Shown here one piece after another: positions 5,231 through 8,962 of a stretch of 8,962 nucleotides of DNA. The translations under genes were made by a program, and so were the position numbers. Positions within the stretch are counted from its first letter, which is position 1; each line of letters starts with the position of its first letter. A model generated the notes under the pieces. It saw only the letters and a list, made by a program, of their open reading frames with translations. It did no database searches and was not told where the DNA came from. Source of the stretch: Chitinophagaceae bacterium (GTDB taxonomy: Bacteria > Bacteroidota > Bacteroidia > Chitinophagales > Chitinophagaceae); NCBI GenBank assembly GCA_003456175.1, contig DMPB01000180.1:1-8962 (forward strand), in the 5' to 3' direction.

Positions 5231-7348
5231 TTAGGTGAAGTTATTGGTAGAATTTAAGTTAACTGCTGCCCTACCATCATTCAAACGTGTACCCGCAAGC
5301 TGACCGTTAAATTTGCTGTAGAATATATTAGCATTGTTTAGTATACTCCACCAAGGCTTCACCTTTAATGGCGATGATAATGTTAGTCCAACATAATTGG
5401 TGGTACTAATATTAATGGGTAGTTGAACTGTAACATTATCATCACTCGGCAAGTTGGGGAAGGCATCTTTAAAACGGACAATGGCAGTATTGAGCACTTC
5501 ATTTGTTTTGCTATATGTTAGTGTTGCATTCAACTTCGGTGTGTTGTAATTTACTTCGTAATTCCAGGTGAACTGCGGTAATAAATTGGGGTTACCAGTT
5601 GCATAAGTAGTAACATCAATCAAGAATAAAAACGGGTTAAGTTGGTTATAGCTTGGTCTGTCTATACGCCTGCTAATTGAAAAGCCGATTGTTTTTTGTT
5701 TGCCTATTTGTCTGTTAACAAATGCCGATGGAAATAATTGTAAATAACTAGAATCAAATGCTACATTACCAATAGCTTGATACGTATGTAATGAAGTTCT
5801 TTCGGCACGCAAACCTAATTGTACGTTCCACTGCTTCCATTGCTTGGCATAATTTACGTAAGTGGCAAAGTTCTCTTCTTCATATAAAAAATGATTGGTT
5901 TTTGATGCATCTACTATACGTGTGCCATTGCTTACATCGAAAAATTTAGCATCGTTATCTGTTTTCACCTTACTCCATTTAAAGCCTGCTTCAAGCTTCG
6001 ATTGTTTTTTAAACGGACGTACATAATCGGTTTTAAACGATTGCAATTTCAGGTTACCTCTTTGCACACCATCAAGTACGTAATCGGGTGCCAATGTGGT
6101 GCCATCATTTTTAAAATATTTCGTTCCAGTTTGGGCGTTAGAACCACTCCAATAACTGCCATAGTCAAAGTCGGCAGTGAGCTCTTGTCCTAAAGAATCA
6201 AAACTGTGTTTAAAATTCACATTACCAACTAAGTTATTATTAAAATCGTTGTTACTAGCAATTGTATAAAAGGTTGATGCAGGCTTACCTTGTTGATCAA
6301 AAACAACTGCGTTGTTATCATTCATTCTTTCAATACCAACACCACTGCCATTCAACACTATACCAATTACTGTTCGTTTCGATGGGAAATAATCGGCACC
6401 TATACGAAAGTTGTTGCTAAGTATCGGAAAGCGGCCATAGTTGTCTTTGTAATCAGAACCCGTGAACTGACCAGCATTAGTGTAAAAGTTTCTATCTAAC
6501 AAAAGTTGATTCAATCCTTTGCGATAAGCTGTATTATTAGAGCCAAATACATTCACTTTTTTGTTTCTATAATTAAGAGTAACACCTGCCCCTACTTTGG
6601 CATACACGCCTTGTCCGTAAAAGGTATTCAATGTTCCATTCGTACCTAAACGTTGATCTTTTTTCAACCGGATATCTATAATGCCAGCATTACCAGCCGC
6701 ATCGTATTTAGCAGATGGGTTAGTAATTAAATCTATACGTTCAATACTACCGCTTGGCAAGCCACGTAAATAGTTCGCTAAATCGGCTCCTGAAAGTGGC
6801 GATATTTTACCATCAATCATTACCAATACACCTTGCTTACCACTTAAGCTAATCACATCGTTTTGATCAATCACAACACCAGGGGCTCGTTCTAAGAGTT
6901 CAAAACCAGAACTTCCAGCACTTAAAATGCTACTCTCAACATTTAAAACTGTTCTGTCTGAAAGTCGTTGAATAAATGGCTTCTTTGCGGTTACTGTTAC
7001 TGCACCAATATCTTTTGCTTGCGGTTGTAAAGTTTGTGGCGGAACTTGGTAAGTGCCTTGTTGCTCACTTAATGTAAATGGTGCACTGTAAGTTGTTTCA
7101 AAACCATTACCAACATACCTGAGGTAATAATCGCCAAAAGCTAAACTTACTAAAGTTGCTTTGCCTTCGGCATCGGTAATGGCCAACTTTACTAAAGCAG
7201 AATCTTTTTGACGTAATAGTTGAACGGTAATGCCTTCTAAAGGCTTTTGTTGGGTGTTTTTTACTTGCGTAAATATAGTACCGCGAGATTGTGCATAGCT
7301 TATAAGAGTGCTCGCTATGCAAAAAACAAAGGTTAGGGTTGCTTTCAT
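5231..7348 (-). CDS. Outer-membrane beta-barrel (TonB-receptor-like) protein, interrupted by an in-frame stop
   Basis: The frame can be extended to an ATG at 7432, but the ATG at 7348 is preferred because it begins a signal peptide (MKATLTFVFCIASTLISYA, then QSRG); the extra 28 residues would put a hydrophilic stretch before it. From that start, residues 23 to about 93 form a carboxypeptidase-regulatory-like beta-sandwich (GTIFTQVKNTQQKPLEGITV). Residues about 117-228 form a plug-like domain (VTVTAKKPFIQR, GVLVMIDGKISPLSG, NPSAKYDAAGNAGIIDI). The rest is an aromatic-rich beta-barrel typical of the Bacteroidota outer membrane beta-barrel family (PF14905-like). These proteins sit in the outer membrane, and some are thought to take part in nutrient uptake; the substrate is not evident. 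TAA at 5231-5233 ends translation after 705 residues, about 110 short of the full barrel. Loss of the last strands would normally prevent barrel closure and assembly, so the allele is probably non-functional unless read through. No SusD-like partner is present. Confidence 0.85.
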   Translation of the reverse strand: MKATLTFVFCIASTLISYAQSRGTIFTQVKNTQQKPLEGITVQLLRQKDSALVKLAITDAEGKATLVSLAFGDYYLRYVGNGFETTYSAPFTLSEQQGTYQVPPQTLQPQAKDIGAVTVTAKKPFIQRLSDRTVLNVESSILSAGSSGFELLERAPGVVIDQNDVISLSGKQGVLVMIDGKISPLSGADLANYLRGLPSGSIERIDLITNPSAKYDAAGNAGIIDIRLKKDQRLGTNGTLNTFYGQGVYAKVGAGVTLNYRNKKVNVFGSNNTAYRKGLNQLLLDRNFYTNAGQFTGSDYKDNYGRFPILSNNFRIGADYFPSKRTVIGIVLNGSGVGIERMNDNNAVVFDQQGKPASTFYTIASNNDFNNNLVGNVNFKHSFDSLGQELTADFDYGSYWSGSNAQTGTKYFKNDGTTLAPDYVLDGVQRGNLKLQSFKTDYVRPFKKQSKLEAGFKWSKVKTDNDAKFFDVSNGTRIVDASKTNHFLYEEENFATYVNYAKQWKQWNVQLGLRAERTSLHTYQAIGNVAFDSSYLQLFPSAFVNRQIGKQKTIGFSISRRIDRPSYNQLNPFLFLIDVTTYATGNPNLLPQFTWNYEVNYNTPKLNATLTYSKTNEVLNTAIVRFKDAFPNLPSDDNVTVQLPINISTTNYVGLTLSSPLKVKPWWSILNNANIFYSKFNGQLAGTRLNDGRAAVNLNSTNNFT

Positions 7349-7376
7349 TCTATTTGCATTTACCTGCAAAATGAAT

Positions 7377-7400
7377 AATCTACGTAAACAATCGTAGATT
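7377..7400. promoter_or_regulatory. Inverted repeat upstream of the receptor gene
   Basis: AATCTACG (7377-7384) and CGTAGATT (7393-7400) are perfect 8-bp reverse complements with an 8-nt spacer, 29 bp upstream of the preferred receptor start at 7348. It could be an operator or a hairpin in the 5' leader. No full TTTG plus TAnnTTTG promoter was found close by. It lies within the 28-residue upstream extension, which adds weight to the view that this stretch is not coding. Confidence 0.35.
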
Positions 7401-7535
7401 AAAATGATTAACCTTTCCTTATACCCTATCAATGGTACGTATTAAAGATTACGCTGTCGCATTTTTACATAACATTCGCCTAAACTTACTCATCAATAAC
7501 TTCATTTACGTAAGTGAACTACACCCATCTATACC

Positions 7536-7543
7536 TATTTTCG
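7536..7543 (+). promoter_or_regulatory. Candidate -7 box for the ABC-F gene
   Basis: TATTTTCG differs from TAnnTTTG by one base and lies four bases before the ATG at 7548, so the transcript would have almost no leader. A -7-like box directly before the start codon is a pattern I associate with Bacteroidota housekeeping genes. No TTTG -33 box is seen at the usual distance. Confidence 0.35.
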
Positions 7544-7547
7544 CACC

Positions 7548-8962
7548 ATGCTGATTGGATTAAACAATGTTAAGTTTGAATTTGGTGCCAGAACCATTGT
7601 AGATGAGGCCACATGGCACATACAGCCCGGCGAACGCATAGGTTTAGTGGGTTATAATGGCACCGGAAAAAGTACCCTTTTAAAAGTTTTAACAGGCGAA
7701 TATCAACCTTCGGTAGGTACTGTTGAGCGTAGCCGTGGTGTTACCATTGGTTATTTGCACCAAGATTTGTTAAGTTTCGACACCAACGAAAGTATTCGTG
7801 AAGTGGCGATGGGTGCTTTTGAAAAAGTAAAGGCACTCGAAAAAGAAATTGAAACACTCGGTGCACAACTTGAAGCCGGCGGTAACGATCATTTGTTAGA
7901 ACGCTATACCGATGCCCTCCACGAAATGGATGTACTCGATGGATACAATATTGAACATAAAACCGATGAAGTATTGCATGGCCTTGGTTTTGAAAACGAC
8001 CAATTGCAAAGACCTTACAAAACCTTTAGCGGCGGCTGGCGTATGCGGGTATTGTTGGCAAAAATGATTTTGCAACAACCCGATGTGCTCTTACTCGATG
8101 AACCTACCAACCACCTCGATTTACCATCTATCGAATGGCTCGAAAAATACTTGTTGCACTATCAAGGAAGCGTAGTAATTGTAAGCCACGATAAGTTTTT
8201 CTTGAATCGTATGGTCAATAAAATTGTTGAGCTATATCAACAACGGTTACACATTTATAGTGGCAATTACGATTTCTATCAAGAAGAAAAAGCGATTCGT
8301 ATAGAGTTACAGCAAAAAGCTTTCGAAAATCAGCAAGATTATATTCGACAGCAAGAACGTTTCATAGAACGCTTTAAAGCCAAAGCCAGTAAGGCCGCAC
8401 AAGCTCAAAGTATACAGAAACGATTAGATAAGCTCGACCGCATTGAAGATGTACAATTAGAACGCCCAGATATTCGTATCAACTTTTCGGTTGAACAGCA
8501 GCCGGGCAAAGTGCTTGTTACATTAGAACATGTGAGTAAGCACTTTGGAGATAATATTGTTCTGAAAAACACCACTGCCGAAATTAATCGTGGCGATAAA
8601 ATTGCACTGATTGGAGCCAATGGTAAGGGTAAGAGTACCTGCCTACGTATCATTGCTGGTACAGAAGCACACGAAGGAAAGCGTAATTGGGGCCATAACG
8701 TACAACCTAGCTTTTACGCACAGCATCAGTTAGAAGCACTCGATATCAATAATACTTTGTTGGATGAAATGAAAATGAGTGGTGCAGGCAAAACAGAGCA
8801 AGAATACCGCAACTTATTGGGTGGTTTTTTATTCGGTGGCGACGATGTAGATAAAAAAATACGTGTACTCAGCGGTGGTGAAAAAGCTCGTGTAGCACTT
8901 GCCAAAGTAATTAGTAGCAAAGCTAATTTCTTATTGCTCGATGAACCTACCAACCACCTCGA
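7548..8962 (+). CDS. ABC-F family ATPase, translation factor-like (partial, C-terminus cut)
   Basis: The first 471 codons are present, and the frame runs off the right edge. The first nucleotide-binding domain has Walker A G-YNGT-GKST (35-43), an atypical signature SGGW (161-164), Walker B LLLDEPTNHLD (to 191) and the switch SHD (213-215). A charged helical linker (about 245-320, containing RFIERFKAKASKAAQAQSIQKRL) corresponds to the P-site-tRNA interaction motif of ABC-F proteins. The second domain has Walker A GANGKGKST (356-364), signature LSGGEKARV (SGGE at 442-445) and Walker B DEPTNHL (465-471). There are no membrane segments, so it is a cytoplasmic ribosome-associated ATPase and not a transporter. 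The linker is short and there is no extended arm, which argues for the housekeeping Uup/YdiF-like side over the antibiotic-resistance side; the exact subgroup is uncertain. It is divergent from the receptor gene, with 199 bp between the preferred starts. Confidence 0.93.
   Translation, partial: MLIGLNNVKFEFGARTIVDEATWHIQPGERIGLVGYNGTGKSTLLKVLTGEYQPSVGTVERSRGVTIGYLHQDLLSFDTNESIREVAMGAFEKVKALEKEIETLGAQLEAGGNDHLLERYTDALHEMDVLDGYNIEHKTDEVLHGLGFENDQLQRPYKTFSGGWRMRVLLAKMILQQPDVLLLDEPTNHLDLPSIEWLEKYLLHYQGSVVIVSHDKFFLNRMVNKIVELYQQRLHIYSGNYDFYQEEKAIRIELQQKAFENQQDYIRQQERFIERFKAKASKAAQAQSIQKRLDKLDRIEDVQLERPDIRINFSVEQQPGKVLVTLEHVSKHFGDNIVLKNTTAEINRGDKIALIGANGKGKSTCLRIIAGTEAHEGKRNWGHNVQPSFYAQHQLEALDINNTLLDEMKMSGAGKTEQEYRNLLGGFLFGGDDVDKKIRVLSGGEKARVALAKVISSKANFLLLDEPTNHL

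Noticed and set aside
5222..5235. Frameshift in the A8 tract as the cause of the broken receptor
   Set aside because: Frames on both sides of the tract are identical. The interruption is a substitution-type TAA and not a length change.
7349..7432. N-terminal extension of the receptor frame to an ATG at 7432
   Set aside because: It would place 28 residues before a well-formed signal peptide and run through an inverted repeat at 7377-7400. The ATG at 7348 fits the family better.
8405..8953. Minus-strand frames opposite the ABC-F gene
   Set aside because: The plus strand carries all the ATPase motifs in order, and the antisense translations are low-complexity shadows.

Overview
The window looks like a chromosomal segment of a low-GC Bacteroidota bacterium, most likely a member of the Chitinophagaceae or a relative. 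Supporting signs are the secreted proteins with EYF-D-DPG-G repeats, an outer-membrane beta-barrel protein with a carboxypeptidase-regulatory-like N-terminus, AT-rich leaders without clear Shine-Dalgarno sites, and a promoter of the Bacteroidota type (TTTG, 19 nt, TAnnTTTG). No RNA gene, insertion sequence, CRISPR array or phage gene was seen. The family level is inferred from general resemblance only.

Region 1 (1-3841, minus strand) is a probable three-gene operon for exported proteins. It is read from right to left from a strong candidate promoter at 3811-3841. It encodes two paralogous secreted beta-helix-like proteins (2556-3704 and 1314-2510), then the first 414 residues of a large secreted repeat protein (1-1242) that continues past the left edge. 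That protein carries four modules with an exact 240-bp period.

Region 2 (3705-4856) is the divergent intergenic region and an AraC-family regulator on the plus strand. The intergenic DNA holds the operon promoter, a 22-bp inverted repeat overlapping its -33 box, and a separate 12-bp palindrome close to the regulator's start. The layout suggests that the regulator may control the exported-protein operon, but this is inference. A 32-bp hairpin overlaps the regulator's stop codon and separates it from the convergent gene.

Region 3 (4898-7348, minus strand) is one outer-membrane beta-barrel (TonB-receptor-like) gene broken by a single in-frame TAA after 705 codons. The remaining 110 codons lie in the same frame and still encode the expected end of the barrel and a charged tail. 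This points to a nonsense substitution or a base-call error rather than a frameshift.

Region 4 (7548-8962, plus strand) is an ABC-F ATPase gene, divergent from the receptor and cut by the right edge inside the second Walker B motif. It looks like a housekeeping translation factor and is probably unrelated in function to the surface-protein locus.

The most interesting parts are the exported repeat and beta-helix operon with its divergent regulator, the interrupted receptor, and a 12-nt motif (CTTACGGYAAAT) that occurs five times in this short window.
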